Assembly (NCBI RefSeq): GCF_002154725.1
Contig: NZ_MTAW01000089.1
Location: 124,001 to 188,000 of the forward strand
DNA: 64,000 bases
Direction of reading: 5' to 3'
From: Nostoc sp. 106C
GTDB lineage: Bacteria; Cyanobacteriota; Cyanobacteriia; Cyanobacteriales; Nostocaceae
Shown here: one piece after another, positions 18,901 through 27,868 of the stretch
Layout of the letters: each line of letters opens with the position of its first letter
How positions within the stretch are numbered: position 1 is the first letter of the stretch
Made by a program: the position numbers and the translations under genes
The notes under the pieces: generated by a model
The model's input: only the letters and a program-made list of their open reading frames with translations
The model's database searches: none
Told to the model about the DNA's origin: nothing

Positions 18901-21815
18901 TCAATATCCTCCATGACACCACAGAGAATCAATCCGTAGTCTGCATATGAAAAAATGGCAATAGGTGAATTTCCATACTGAATAGACATCTCCACTTGCT
19001 TGAAGATAAGTAGTGGTAGAAGTAGAGGAGCTGCAATATGTGCAGAAGGCACTAGTTTTGTCAAGATTTGCATAGCTGCCAGATGATGCGGCTCGCTCAT
19101 CGCAGGCAAATCCAGCAAACGTAGGGGTTTACGACCTATCCATAGTTGCCTTGTCTGTTCGGCTGCTGCGCTAATATCTGCTATATTTGCCTGTATTGGA
19201 AATTCCACACCGAGTAATTTCAAAACTTGCAACCCAGTCTCAACTACTTCGGCAAATTTACCTTGAGACCGGAATGCCATCATTCGGACTTCATAGACTT
19301 TGATAGTATCTAGCAAAGAAGTGGCAGATTGCAACACAATCTCACCCCATGCTGCCAGCTTGTCAAAGTCTGTATTCAGGCAGACAGTTTCTAAACGCTC
19401 GTTATGCAGATTTAGGGTGAATTTATAATGTTTTGTCCAAGCATCGGCGGGCAGTAAGTCAATGCTTTGAGTGCAATATTTGACAGCAGCATTATAGGCG
19501 ATCGCGGCTTTGGCTTTGCGCCCCGCCAGCAAATTCAGTTGAGCTAACTCCAGTTTTTTGTCAGGCTGAGTTATTAAATCAATGCCGATATTCAGGTGAT
19601 TGACAATTTCAAAAATATATGTATCTAGTTGATTTACAGGTGTGTTCGCGTGCAATAATTGACCGATAGCCAGATGAGTAACTTGTTTTTGGTCATCGGG
19701 AATTAAAGAGTAAGCCGCTTGTTGGACGCGATCATGCAGAAAGCGATAAGTAACATTTTCAATATTATTATTAACTTCTTGCTCGTGGCTGAGATAAAAC
19801 TTATAAACTTGACTTTGCGGTAAAATCAATCCTTCTTGCAAAACCTGCCACAAAGCATCTGCTACTTCCTGTGGCGACTGTTGTGAAACAATTGCCAAAG
19901 TAGTTAAATCAAAAGAGTTACCAATACAAGCAGCTAACTTCAGAATATTTTGCGTTTGTTTTTGCAATTTCTGTAACTGAGTCGCCATAAATTCCACTAC
20001 ATCATCAGTCACAGCTAGCGCATTGACTTGAGCAAAATCACATTCCCAATAACCCTGCTGGCGATTAAATTTAATTTGTTTATCTTCGTATAAAGCCTTG
20101 AGAAATTGCGTGATAAAAAAAGGATTGCCTTTAGTTTTGCGATTGATTAATTCTGTTAGGGGACGCGTTTGCTCTGTCGGACAATGTAAACTATCAGCCA
20201 CTAACTGATTGGTATCGCTCAAGGAAAGAGGATTAAGAGTAATAGTCTTGACAGTCTTACCAGCTTTCTTGATTTCCTCCATCTTTAACATAAATGGATG
20301 TGCAGCTGACACTTCATTATCTCGATAAGCACCCAGCAACAGCAAATATTTTTGCTCTTCCATCAGCAGTTTAATTAACTGTAGAGAAGCCAAATCCGCC
20401 CACTGTAAATCATCCAGAAACATTACCAGTGGATGTTCCCTTGTGGTGAACACAGCAATAAACTTTTGAAACAGTAAATTAAACCGATTTTGTACCGCCG
20501 TTCCCGATAGTTCTGGTGCAGGGGGTTGTTTACCAATTACTTGCTTTAATTCTGGAATTACTTCAATCAAAACTTGCCCATTGTCTCCAACTACTTGCAG
20601 AATTTGATTGCGCCGCTGTACCAATTGTGCGTCTGATTCTGACAACAATTGCGCCATTAAACCGCGTAAAGCTTGCACAAAGGCGGACAAGGGAGTATTA
20701 CGATTAAATTGATCAAACTTACCTTTGATGAAATAGCCCTGCTGACGAGTAATTGGTTTGTGGACTTCATTCACCACAGCAGTTTTCCCAATTCCAGAAA
20801 ATCCTGCTACTAGCATGATTTCTGATGTACCGTAAGTCACACGCTCAAATGCTTGTAATAAACTAGCTACTTCTGCTTCTCTACCATATAATTTTTCCGG
20901 AATGAGGAAGCGATCGCAAACATCCCACCGACCAATCTCAAAATCTCTAATTTCTCCTATATCTCGGAGTTGAGCTAAACAAAATTCTAAATCACGCTTT
21001 AATCCCAAAGCACTTTGATATCTATCTTCGGCGTTCTTCGCCATTAACTTCATAACAATATCGCATAAGACTTTTGGTATTTTTTTCCTTATACTTTCTA
21101 GCTGAGGCGGCATTTTCGCCAGATGGCAATGTACCAACTCTATCGGGTCATCACAATTAAATGGTAATTCTCCTGTGAATAATTCATACAATGTCACACC
21201 TAAAGAATAATAATCGCTGCGGTAGTCTATTCCTCGGTTCATTCTGCCTGTTTGTTCCGGAGAAATATAAGCCAGCGTTCCTTCTAAAATATTTGGATTT
21301 TTAATTTCTGGCGTTTCTTTAGGCAAAAGCGAAGCAATACTAAAATCTATAAGCCTAACTTGTTTTGTTTGAGGATTAATCAAAATATTTGCTGGTTTAA
21401 TATCTTTGTGAATCACAAAGTTTTGGTGTAAATCATGAAGAATCTGGGTTAATTGAATCGCAATCTCCAAAAATTCTTCAAGCGATAGGGTAGTATCTTT
21501 AATGTATTCTTTTAGTGAAATTTCCCCTCTGTCTTCCATCACTAAAATATAACTATTACCGTAGGCTTCTAGTGATAAAGGACGAACGATACCAGGAATG
21601 TTGAGATTTTTGCTAATTGTATATTGATTACGAAATTTTAATAGTTCATTGAAACTGGGATATTCAGATGTTAGAAGTTTAATGACGACTGCAAGTGATT
21701 CTTGCTCTCGGATAGCCCGATAGACTTTGGTTTTGTAGCCTGTATAAAGTTGAGAGCTTATTTGATATCCGGGAATGATAGGAGTGGAGCTTGCCGCCAT
21801 TTCTACTGACCTCAT
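15969..21815 (-). CDS. Giant hybrid kinase: Ser/Thr kinase - AAA ATPase - TPR-like - GAF - PAS - histidine kinase
   Basis: A 1948-residue cytosolic signalling protein. Domains in order: protein kinase about 15-285 (K46; HKDIKPAN with D138; DFS at 157-159 instead of DFG); AAA/ORC-type ATPase about 305-600 with Walker A GFSGIGKT (338-345) and Walker B LVMFLDDLQWAD; a long helical TPR-like region about 700-1310; GAF about 1350-1508; PAS about 1525-1660; HisKA with phospho-acceptor H1696 in GVAHEMNNP; and HATPase with N box NQVFMNILSNAIDA and G boxes DNGKGM and GKGTGLGLA. Known: such Ser/Thr-His hybrid kinases are typical of filamentous cyanobacteria. The kinase acts on unknown targets and no receiver domain is attached. 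A paralogue lacking PAS lies at 29077. Starts at 21815 or 21800 (ATG) are both possible. Confidence 0.9.
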   Translation of the reverse strand: MRSVEMAASSTPIIPGYQISSQLYTGYKTKVYRAIREQESLAVVIKLLTSEYPSFNELLKFRNQYTISKNLNIPGIVRPLSLEAYGNSYILVMEDRGEISLKEYIKDTTLSLEEFLEIAIQLTQILHDLHQNFVIHKDIKPANILINPQTKQVRLIDFSIASLLPKETPEIKNPNILEGTLAYISPEQTGRMNRGIDYRSDYYSLGVTLYELFTGELPFNCDDPIELVHCHLAKMPPQLESIRKKIPKVLCDIVMKLMAKNAEDRYQSALGLKRDLEFCLAQLRDIGEIRDFEIGRWDVCDRFLIPEKLYGREAEVASLLQAFERVTYGTSEIMLVAGFSGIGKTAVVNEVHKPITRQQGYFIKGKFDQFNRNTPLSAFVQALRGLMAQLLSESDAQLVQRRNQILQVVGDNGQVLIEVIPELKQVIGKQPPAPELSGTAVQNRFNLLFQKFIAVFTTREHPLVMFLDDLQWADLASLQLIKLLMEEQKYLLLLGAYRDNEVSAAHPFMLKMEEIKKAGKTVKTITLNPLSLSDTNQLVADSLHCPTEQTRPLTELINRKTKGNPFFITQFLKALYEDKQIKFNRQQGYWECDFAQVNALAVTDDVVEFMATQLQKLQKQTQNILKLAACIGNSFDLTTLAIVSQQSPQEVADALWQVLQEGLILPQSQVYKFYLSHEQEVNNNIENVTYRFLHDRVQQAAYSLIPDDQKQVTHLAIGQLLHANTPVNQLDTYIFEIVNHLNIGIDLITQPDKKLELAQLNLLAGRKAKAAIAYNAAVKYCTQSIDLLPADAWTKHYKFTLNLHNERLETVCLNTDFDKLAAWGEIVLQSATSLLDTIKVYEVRMMAFRSQGKFAEVVETGLQVLKLLGVEFPIQANIADISAAAEQTRQLWIGRKPLRLLDLPAMSEPHHLAAMQILTKLVPSAHIAAPLLLPLLIFKQVEMSIQYGNSPIAIFSYADYGLILCGVMEDIDAGYEFGQLSLKLLEQHQINAFKSRAYFIVNSFIRHWKEPLNHSIPYLLEAYHSGLETGDWECVALNLVAYSQYSYWSGRELNDLAEEMETYQQVISQVKQQATLKYLECYQQAILNLLGQAEVHYCLQGKVFNAVEILPSLQATSNRTGLFYLHLNQAVLCYLFGEYKAASQQAALAEQYSDAVIAYFIVVVRVFYDALIHLARYTDANAEEKSAILERINAHQEKLQTWATHAPFNHQHRSSLVAAERYRVLGQFAEAMEHYDLAIAQAKTHGYVQDEALSNELAAKFYLNWGRQKVAASYMQEAYYCYTRWGAQAKAEDLENRYPDLLHGILQQRVQPLHMLETLSSSLSSVISVHNPTGLRRSSSTNISTLDFAAIFKASQAISGTIQLDELLHKLTQIILQHSGGDRCALILPNTQGEWLVRAIATTETTELCAEPLEDNPNLPLKLIQYVKNTQEVVMIDELKTNLPVIDEYLIQRQPKSLLCLPILNQGHLIGILYLKNRSTSSVFTSDRILILNFLCTQAAISLDNARLYQDSQIYAQQLEQSLEKLQHSEARFQKLADNVPGMIYQIRIKADGSASVPYVSSGCQTLYEVAAEDFMSGKCSMRDFEHPDDGAEAFRLTMESAKNLTPFRHEWRIVAPNGNIKWIKAASQPELDEDGEMVWDGILIDISDRKLAEAAIEQKSQELENALQELQQAQLQIIQQEKMSALGNLVAGVAHEMNNPLGFISASLQQAKPILIDITDHLKLYQKALPNPEAEILDHAEEIDLDYSLEDLPKMIDAMDMAAERLKSISTSLRTFSRADKDYKVTFNINEGIDSTILILKHRLKANEQRPEIAVVTEYNNFQPIECFPGQLNQVFMNILSNAIDALEESNIGKRFTEIQAKPNYIKITTSLSNQILRIVIADNGKGMNEEVKQKIFDHLFTTKAVGKGTGLGLAIARQIVEETHGGKLSCHSVLNEGTEFIIEIPV

Positions 21816-22050
21816 GGTAAAATTTTACTTCCTGTACTTAGTATTCCCTGCCAGTATCTTAGTTTTTGCAAAACTATGAAAATCAGAACAACGTTATGGT
21901 GGCGTAGTTCTCAATCTCAGGTTTTGAGAATGTGTAACTGATAGAATAGTGTTGGTTCAAAGGATTGGTGATTTATCAGCTTCAACAACAAGCAACCGCA
22001 TAGCATTGGAAAAGTGGTGGGCGAAGCCTTGCGATAGAGTTGATTTTTAG

Positions 22051-22140
22051 TAATACCAATTCCAGCAAAAAATGAGACAGATGCGTAGGTTGGGAAGCCA
22101 CTTCACTCAAGTCGAGAAACCCGCCCACAGCGCTGGCTCC
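22051..22140. mobile_element. Partial MITE-like element related to 37921-38109
   Basis: The first 43 bases (taataccaattccagcaaaa and onward to gtaggttgg) are identical to the left end of the element at 37921. The following segment, gccacttcactcaagtcg and onward, matches the reverse complement of the interior of that element. The right terminal repeat is absent. Confidence 0.55.
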
Positions 22141-22242
22141 TCTTGACTCTTGACGACCTAAACAACTAAATATGCAATTTAGACGCGCATCAGCTTAACA
22201 TGTATACAGCGTATTTCAAGTTGGTAAAGTACAGATACTCAA

Positions 22243-22366
22243 TAGACTTCTTGCAAAAATCCGAATAAGAATAAAAAAACCACAGATGAACACAGATAAA
22301 TATCGGTGTTCATCTGCGTTTATCTGTGGTTCGATATTCAAAAAATCGACTTATGCAAGAGGTCTA
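22243..22366. mobile_element. MITE-like inverted-repeat element, copy 1 (124 bp)
   Basis: Ends tagacttcttgca and tgcaagaggtcta are near-perfect inverse copies. Inside, aaccacagatgaacacagat pairs imperfectly with atctgcgtttatctgtggtt to make a long hairpin. A truncated second copy is at 46872-46966. Confidence 0.6.
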
Positions 22367-22579
22367 ATCTCAAAATGTGGCATCAAGACTGTTTTACTTC
22401 TAAATTCTGAATCCTGAATTCTGCTGTATATTAAAAACTAAAATCCTTATCTTCTTTGCTACTCTGCGTCAGATAAATTATCCTGTAAATATGCAATCAA
22501 AAATTAGTGTAATTTTGAGGAATATCCTGAGAATTTGATAATTTACAACATTAAAATACTCAATTAGAGTTAGTTTTTT

Positions 22580-22607
22580 AAAAGCCCTAAAGACTACCCT
22601 TTAGGCT
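22580..22607 (-). terminator. Possible terminator of the DUF697 GTPase gene
   Basis: Reading the minus strand, agcctaaag pairs with ctttagggct around ggtagt, followed by only a short T-run. The stem begins inside the last codons and the stop lies in the loop. Confidence 0.4.
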
Positions 22608-23955
22608 GAATGCCCTTAAACCGTTCTTGCGCTGCTTTAAAAGCTTCTTGCATCACAGACTGAATCTTTTTCGGGTCGGGTTTCTTACCACCCATCAAAT
22701 CACCAAAGTATACACAAGCTGTTTCACCAAGCGACCAAGTGTAAGCCGCTGCCCAAGATGCAGCAATCACGCTGCCAAAACCAGGGACAAATTTGATTAA
22801 CTCTCTTGCGATCGCTTGAGCTAGAAAACCACCTGCGATCGCACTTACAACTCCACCTGCTTGAGATGGTGTCAAAGTCTGCCCATACAAATTGCCCAGC
22901 GCAGTTACCATAGATACTTGCAAAGCAGTCAGCACTGGCATTGTCGCAAAAGGCAATGGTACAGCGGCAACGGTAGCTGCCGCGATCGCAAAGGGCAAAA
23001 TGTAGCGGCGTCCCGTATCTCTGTAGAGGTTGCCAAGTTGCTTACCAGTTTCCTCTCGTTCCAATAACTGATAAATTGCTTTGGCTTCGGCTTCTGGAAG
23101 TAGTTCGGCTAAGTTATCTCGAAATGCTTCTAAACCATAAAATACCGGAGTGTAGCCATCTTCTTCTAAAGTGAAGTCGATGAGAACAGAGCGATCGCAC
23201 ACTTTAGCAAAATCTGCTTCGATTGCATCAAAGGCTCGATTCACTTGTTCATAATCTGGCGGGTAAACCGGATGATCGACTGTACCTGGAGGATAAACCT
23301 CATGCAAACAAGTAACTACAAGCAAGCAGGGAATATCTGGATACTGCTGACGCAAATCCTGGGCAATTTGACGCAATGTGTCAGTGGCAAAATCGTTAAT
23401 TTTAACAGTCAAAATCAAAACTCTGGCACTGCGAGTTGATTGTTCTAGATCTCCAACCAACTCCTGAATAATTGTCTGAGTATCCTGCTTGACATCTCCC
23501 AATCCCACCGTATCTGTAAAAATCAGCAAAGGCAGGTCATCAGAAGGATAGGCATAGCGCTCGGTATGTTGCGTATGGGGGCGAAATCCTTGACCAACAA
23601 TCTCAGGAGAAACTCCTGTCAATCCGCGCACAATCGAACTTTTACCCGCTTGGGGTTTACCAATCAACAGGGCTTCTGTAGTTGGCAATTCTGCTCGAAC
23701 TGTCTCCAAAATCTCCGCAATCTGAGTTTCACTGACACTAAACCATTTAACAATCGTCTGTGCTACTTGGTCTACGGGTAATAATTGCACTAGGCGAGGT
23801 GTTGCCTTTTGCCAAACATCAGCAATCCGGTTTTGCCAAGAATCATCAGCAGGTTTCGCCGTGGGCAGAGTTTCCGACTCCAAGCGATCGCCAATAGATT
23901 CACTTAACTGCTGAGAATCCGCTGACAGTGAATCAGCATCACGTTGCTCAGTCAT
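22594..23955 (-). CDS. GTPase with DUF697-type C-terminal membrane region
   Basis: A 453-residue protein from the ATG at 23955 (MTEQRDADS); the frame extends 10 codons further upstream, but the upstream residues look non-coding. G1 is IGKPQAGKSS, G3 is DTVGLGD, and VVTCLHE is in the G4 position, so the canonical NKxD is missing or degenerate. The C-terminal third contains several hydrophobic, alanine/glycine-rich helices (ILPFAIAAATVAAVPLPFA, GGVVSAIAGGFLAQAIA) of the DUF697 type that tether such GTPases to membranes. The N-terminal 60 residues are acidic and probably disordered. Function in the cell is unknown. It is transcribed divergently from ribokinase. Confidence 0.75.
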   Translation of the reverse strand: MTEQRDADSLSADSQQLSESIGDRLESETLPTAKPADDSWQNRIADVWQKATPRLVQLLPVDQVAQTIVKWFSVSETQIAEILETVRAELPTTEALLIGKPQAGKSSIVRGLTGVSPEIVGQGFRPHTQHTERYAYPSDDLPLLIFTDTVGLGDVKQDTQTIIQELVGDLEQSTRSARVLILTVKINDFATDTLRQIAQDLRQQYPDIPCLLVVTCLHEVYPPGTVDHPVYPPDYEQVNRAFDAIEADFAKVCDRSVLIDFTLEEDGYTPVFYGLEAFRDNLAELLPEAEAKAIYQLLEREETGKQLGNLYRDTGRRYILPFAIAAATVAAVPLPFATMPVLTALQVSMVTALGNLYGQTLTPSQAGGVVSAIAGGFLAQAIARELIKFVPGFGSVIAASWAAAYTWSLGETACVYFGDLMGGKKPDPKKIQSVMQEAFKAAQERFKGIQPKG

Positions 23956-24261
23956 TGGTATCAAAACGGCAGATAGATGCCACACTAAATCCTGTCTATT
24001 ATTTTAGGATGCACTGCCATTAGTTGCTATTTGTCAGGAGTTATATTTGGCATAGCACTCAGAAGCGTGTAATTTCCTACAAGATTGTCGCGACAGTTCT
24101 TTCATGTCTAGCATTAAAGGATTTTTATATTGTTGCTCACCACAAAAGTAGAGAAATACTTGGTTATTTGAGTAAGTGCGTTCGTCATCCGCGCAGTGTC
24201 GTTAATAGTAGTAGGCATCGCCTCTTGTAGCATGAGGCTAAGTACTTTTAAAATCAGCATC
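23956..24261. other. Divergent promoter region, about 300 bp
   Basis: It separates the GTPase (minus) from ribokinase (plus). A frame from 24196 could extend ribokinase upstream, but those residues (SLIVVGIASCSMRL) do not match the family. No operator is recognised. Confidence 0.4.
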
Positions 24262-25188
24262 ATGAGTATTATTGTTTTTGGCAGCATCAATATAGATTTA
24301 GTAGCGACAGTACCCCGATTGCCAATCGCTAAAGAAACACTATTAGGGCATGAGTTTTTTGAAGTACCAGGCGGGAAAGGCGCAAATCAAGCAGTAGCAA
24401 TGGCACAGTTGGGAATTCCAACTCAAATGGTGGGGCGTGTAGGCGCAGATAGTTTTGGCACAGAATTGATTAACAATTTGCAAAACACTGGTGTCCGGAC
24501 TAACAATATTCTTGTAGATGAGACTGTCAGTTCTGGAGTTGCGATTATCGCTGTAGATGACAAAGGTGAAAATCAAATTATTGTCATTCCTGGTGCTAAT
24601 GGGCGTGTCAATCAAGAAGATGTAGCGCGATTGTCCCATTTATTACCAGGAAGCTCCGCACTACTATTACAATTGGAAATTCCAATTTCTGCTGTGGTAG
24701 CTGCTGCCAAAGTGGCACGCCAAGCAGGAGTGAAAGTTATTCTCGACCCTGCACCCGCACAATCTCATGTGCCAGATGAACTTTATTCATTAGTAGATAT
24801 CATTACACCAAATGAGGTGGAAGCAGGGCAATTAGTAGAGTTTCCGGTAAATACAGAAGAGTCGGCAAAAAAAGCCGCAGCGGTTTTATTGCAAAGGGGT
24901 GTGAAATGTGCGATCGTCAAACTCGGTGCTAAGGGCGTTTTCTGTGCGACTGCTGAGGAAAGTTTTTTTGTACCAGCGTTTCCAATTCAGGTGGTTGATA
25001 CGGTTGCTGCTGGTGATGCCTTTAATGGCGGTTTAGCAGCAGCACTTTATGAAGGAGTTTCTTTACATCAGGCGGTTGTTTGGGGTGCAGCTGCGGGTGC
25101 TTTGGCTGCAACAAAACCAGGGGCCCAAACTTCTTTGCCTGATAGGTTAACGCTTGATGCGTTTTTGAAGGAGAAGGGTGTTTCTTGA
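24262..25188 (+). CDS. rbsK: Ribokinase
   Basis: A 308-residue PfkB-family sugar kinase that phosphorylates D-ribose to ribose-5-phosphate with ATP. The ATG at 24262 gives the standard N-terminus MSIIVFGSINIDL. Signatures are PGGKGANQAVA (substrate loop), LDPAPAQ, TPNEVEAGQL, and the catalytic/anion-hole motif DTVAAGDAFNGG (Asp base), with AAGD as in other ribokinases rather than GAGD. Downstream lie a nucleoside hydrolase and a cytosine deaminase. Ribose released by the hydrolase would be the natural substrate (inference). No ribose transporter is present in the window. Confidence 0.9.
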   Translation: MSIIVFGSINIDLVATVPRLPIAKETLLGHEFFEVPGGKGANQAVAMAQLGIPTQMVGRVGADSFGTELINNLQNTGVRTNNILVDETVSSGVAIIAVDDKGENQIIVIPGANGRVNQEDVARLSHLLPGSSALLLQLEIPISAVVAAAKVARQAGVKVILDPAPAQSHVPDELYSLVDIITPNEVEAGQLVEFPVNTEESAKKAAAVLLQRGVKCAIVKLGAKGVFCATAEESFFVPAFPIQVVDTVAAGDAFNGGLAAALYEGVSLHQAVVWGAAAGALAATKPGAQTSLPDRLTLDAFLKEKGVS

Positions 25189-25238
25189 ACCGCAGAGGAC
25201 GCAGAGAGGGGATGAGGGGTACAAGGGAGAAAATGTCA

Positions 25239-25322
25239 CCCGATACAATCGCATTACATCGCTATGCATTAACATTGTTACCTGATACAATCACATTGCA
25301 TCCGGATGCATTAACATAGCAC
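25239..25322. repeat. 21-bp tandem repeat array B (4 units)
   Basis: Four exact-length units at 25239, 25260, 25281 and 25302; units 1 and 3 are the closest (cccgatacaatcgcattacat against cctgatacaatcacattgcat), giving a 42-bp higher-order period. An ATG at 25233 reads through as a 28-codon frame with a 7-residue period (PDTIALH ... PDTITLH) and stops at 25319. It lies between the convergent rbsK and deaminase genes. Confidence 0.7.
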
Positions 25323-25365
25323 GCTAATATTTCCAGGCAAAGGAGATGAGGGATACAAATAATTA

Positions 25366-25393
25366 ATGCCCTATGCTCAATGCCCCATGCCTA
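25366..25393. repeat. Heptanucleotide tandem repeat
   Basis: Four 7-nt units: atgccct, atgctca, atgcccc, atgccta. It overlaps the last codon of the deaminase gene. Confidence 0.6.
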
Positions 25394-25822
25394 CTTCCCA
25401 ATATCCTCATTCCACAGTTCGGGATTAGTTTCAATAAACTCACTCATCATTTGTTCGCATTCATCAAGGCTGAGATCGATTACTTCTACGCCGTGAGATA
25501 TCATAAATTCTTTAGCACCAGGAAAAGTTCTGGATTCTCCCGCGATAACTTTTTTAATACCAAATTGCACAACTGCGCCAGCGCACAAATAGCATGGCAT
25601 TAATGTTGAATAGAGTGTTGTACCTCTGTAGTTGCCAACTCTCCCCGCATTGCGGAGACAATCAATTTCGGCGTGAGTAACAGGATCGCCATCTTGTACA
25701 CGCCTGTTGTGTCCTCTGCCGAGAATTTTGCCATCCTTGACAAGAACCGAACCAATGGGAATTCCACCTTCTTGTCTGCCTTGTTTTGCTTCTTGAATTG
25801 CAGCTTGCATAAATTCATCCAT
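25391..25822 (-). CDS. Cytosine deaminase-like nucleoside/base deaminase (yeast Fcy1 type)
   Basis: A 143-residue zinc deaminase. Zinc ligands and the catalytic Glu are H50 and E52 in THAEID, and C77 and C80 in PCYLC. The C-terminal half is close to yeast cytosine deaminase in motif order: GRxxxYRGTTLYSTLMPC, then GVEVIDL, then the ending ETNPELWNEDIGK, which parallels the Fcy1 ending. That supports cytosine (or a related pyrimidine base) as substrate rather than tRNA adenosine or guanine; TadA-type features are lacking. It is divergent from the nucleoside hydrolase with 17 nt between starts, so the two share a control region. Confidence 0.8.
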   Translation of the reverse strand: MDEFMQAAIQEAKQGRQEGGIPIGSVLVKDGKILGRGHNRRVQDGDPVTHAEIDCLRNAGRVGNYRGTTLYSTLMPCYLCAGAVVQFGIKKVIAGESRTFPGAKEFMISHGVEVIDLSLDECEQMMSEFIETNPELWNEDIGK

Positions 25823-25839
25823 TATTCAATTCTCCTTGT

Positions 25840-26763
25840 ATGTCAAAACAACTCGTATTAATGGATCACGATGGTGGTGTAGATGATTATCTAGCAACTA
25901 TGCTGTTGTTGACGATGGATCGTGTGGAACTACTTGGTGTTGTTGTCACTCCAGCTGATTGCTATGTGCAACCAGCTGTTAGCGCTACACGTAAAATCTT
26001 AGATTTGATGGGATTTTCTCATATCCCGGTAGCAGAAAGCACAGTGCGCGGTATCAATCCTTTCCCCTATCTCTATCGTCGTGATTCCTTTGTCGTTGAT
26101 CATCTACCAATTCTCAATCAAAGCGAAACTATTAATACGCAGTTGCTTAGTGAATCAGGCCAAGATTTTATGGTCAGAGTTTTGCGTCAAGCGGCTGCAC
26201 CAGTAACTCTGATGGTAACTGGGCCTTTGACGACAGTGGCGGTGGCTTTAGATAAAGCACCAGACATTGAAGCGAAAATTCAAAAGATTGTCTGGATGGG
26301 GGGTGCGTTAAATGTCCCTGGTAATGTAGAAAAGAATTGGGAACCAGGACAAGACGGTTCTGCGGAATGGAATGTTTATTGGGACCCAATTTCAGCAGCG
26401 CGGGTGTGGGAAAGCCAAATTGAAATTATTATGTGTCCTTTGGATTTAACTAATAATGTACCTGTGACATCAGAGTTAGTGCAAAAAATGGGACAACAGC
26501 GCAATTATCCGATTTCTGATTTGGCAGGGCAATGTTATGCATTAGTTATCCCCCAAGATTATTATTTTTGGGATGTGTTAGCGACGGCTTATCTTGGACA
26601 CCCAGAATTTTATCAACTGCGAGAGTGGGAAACAGAAATTATTACTAATGGGCCTAGCCAGGGGCGTACTAAGGTAGTCCCTGGAGGTCGGAAAATTTTG
26701 GCAATGGATAAGGTAGATAAAGAAGCTTTTTACGCTTATATTTTGCAGCAGTGGGCACGCTGA
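25840..26763 (+). CDS. Nucleoside hydrolase (IunH/RihA family)
   Basis: A 307-residue enzyme that hydrolyses the N-glycosidic bond of ribonucleosides to base and ribose. The calcium/catalytic aspartate cluster DHDGGVDD sits at residues 9-16. VTGPLTTVAVAL, WMGGAL and FWDVLATAYL are the other family landmarks, and the last Asp completes the metal site. The preferred base (purine, pyrimidine or non-specific) cannot be fixed. With ribokinase and cytosine deaminase adjacent, the local set could convert cytidine to uracil, ammonia and ribose-5-phosphate (inference). Confidence 0.88.
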   Translation: MSKQLVLMDHDGGVDDYLATMLLLTMDRVELLGVVVTPADCYVQPAVSATRKILDLMGFSHIPVAESTVRGINPFPYLYRRDSFVVDHLPILNQSETINTQLLSESGQDFMVRVLRQAAAPVTLMVTGPLTTVAVALDKAPDIEAKIQKIVWMGGALNVPGNVEKNWEPGQDGSAEWNVYWDPISAARVWESQIEIIMCPLDLTNNVPVTSELVQKMGQQRNYPISDLAGQCYALVIPQDYYFWDVLATAYLGHPEFYQLREWETEIITNGPSQGRTKVVPGGRKILAMDKVDKEAFYAYILQQWAR

Positions 26764-26839
26764 ATTGTAGATTTTTAAGTTTTTTCAAATTCTTGTATGG
26801 CAAGCAAGATTTTAGGTAGTTAATGAGGAAAGCGATCGC

Positions 26840-27784
26840 CTACAAGTGGATTTTGCCATCAGACATTGTAACCCAACTCAGATCTACGTTATTCATCTTT
26901 ACTTGACCCAGTTTAGCCTCAACTAAATCTGCACCACGCAGGATTGCTGAATCTAAATCAACGTCTGTAAGAATTGCCCGACGCAGGTATGCTCCACTCA
27001 AGTTTGTATTATTCAAGTGTGCCCAACTTAAATCTGCTTCAGTTAAGTTTGCCTTAGTCAGCTCTGCCTGTTCTAAGTTTGCTCCACGTAGACCAGCCAA
27101 AATTAATTTCGCTGCAATTAAATTTGCTCTGTACAAATTTGCTCCTGTTAGATTCGCTCCGCTCAGGTTTACCTTACAGAGGTTTGCTTCTCTCAAGTTG
27201 GCACCCTCCAGGTTTGTTCGGCTTAAGTCTGCTTCTGTGAGGTTGGCCTTAGTCAGTTCTGCAAACTCCAGAATTGCTCCGCGCAGATCTGCCAAAATCA
27301 GTTTTGTCTCAATCAAAGTTGCGCGACAAAAGTTTGCTTCGGTTAGATTTGTCTCACTCAGGTTTGCTTTACTTAGCTTTGCACCCTTTAAGTTTGCCCT
27401 ACTCAAGTTTGCCCCGTGAAGATTCGCTTCATCCAAGTTTGCTCTACTCAGGTTAACCTGATACAAGATTGCTTTCTTTAAACCTGCTCTCCACAAAACA
27501 ACTCCGTTTAGATCTGCATTGCTTAAGTTAGCCTCATCTAGATCTGCGCCAACTAAATGCGATCCATTTAGACGTGTTCCATTCAGGTTAGCTTGCTTGA
27601 GAACTACCCCATTCAAGTCTGCCCCAACTAGGTTCGCCCCACTTAGGTCTACTTCAGACAAGATTGCCTTCTTCAAAACTACCCCACTTAGATCTACTTC
27701 TTGCAGGTGTGCTCCATGTAGATCTGCGGTATGAAAATCTCTTTCTCCTACTGCATAACGCCTCAGGAGATCTTCGGCGTTCAT
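26840..27784 (-). CDS. Pentapeptide repeat protein
   Basis: A 314-residue protein made almost entirely of A(D/N)LxX repeats (ANLSRANLKGAKLSKANLSE and so on) from about residue 20 to the end, preceded by a short N-terminal cap (MNAEDLLRRYAVGERDFHTADL). These fold as right-handed quadrilateral beta-helices. Such proteins are abundant in cyanobacteria and their roles are mostly unknown. There is no signal peptide, no membrane segment and no fused domain. The DNA is internally repetitive because of the 15-nt repeat unit. Confidence 0.9.
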   Translation of the reverse strand: MNAEDLLRRYAVGERDFHTADLHGAHLQEVDLSGVVLKKAILSEVDLSGANLVGADLNGVVLKQANLNGTRLNGSHLVGADLDEANLSNADLNGVVLWRAGLKKAILYQVNLSRANLDEANLHGANLSRANLKGAKLSKANLSETNLTEANFCRATLIETKLILADLRGAILEFAELTKANLTEADLSRTNLEGANLREANLCKVNLSGANLTGANLYRANLIAAKLILAGLRGANLEQAELTKANLTEADLSWAHLNNTNLSGAYLRRAILTDVDLDSAILRGADLVEAKLGQVKMNNVDLSWVTMSDGKIHL

Positions 27785-27868
27785 ATAATTTGCCTCTCAA
27801 TGTTATCTCTGGGCTTGTATACTCCACCTGAGAACTGAAATCACCTTGCATATAGCATCGGCTATTTC

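Larger units (their letters stand above)
21816..22593. other. Intergenic region, about 0.8 kb, rich in dispersed repeats
   Basis: No gene. It holds a partial copy of the element complete at 37921 (22051-22140), a full 124-bp inverted-repeat element (22243-22366), and a possible terminator for the GTPase gene at 22580-22607. Confidence 0.5.
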
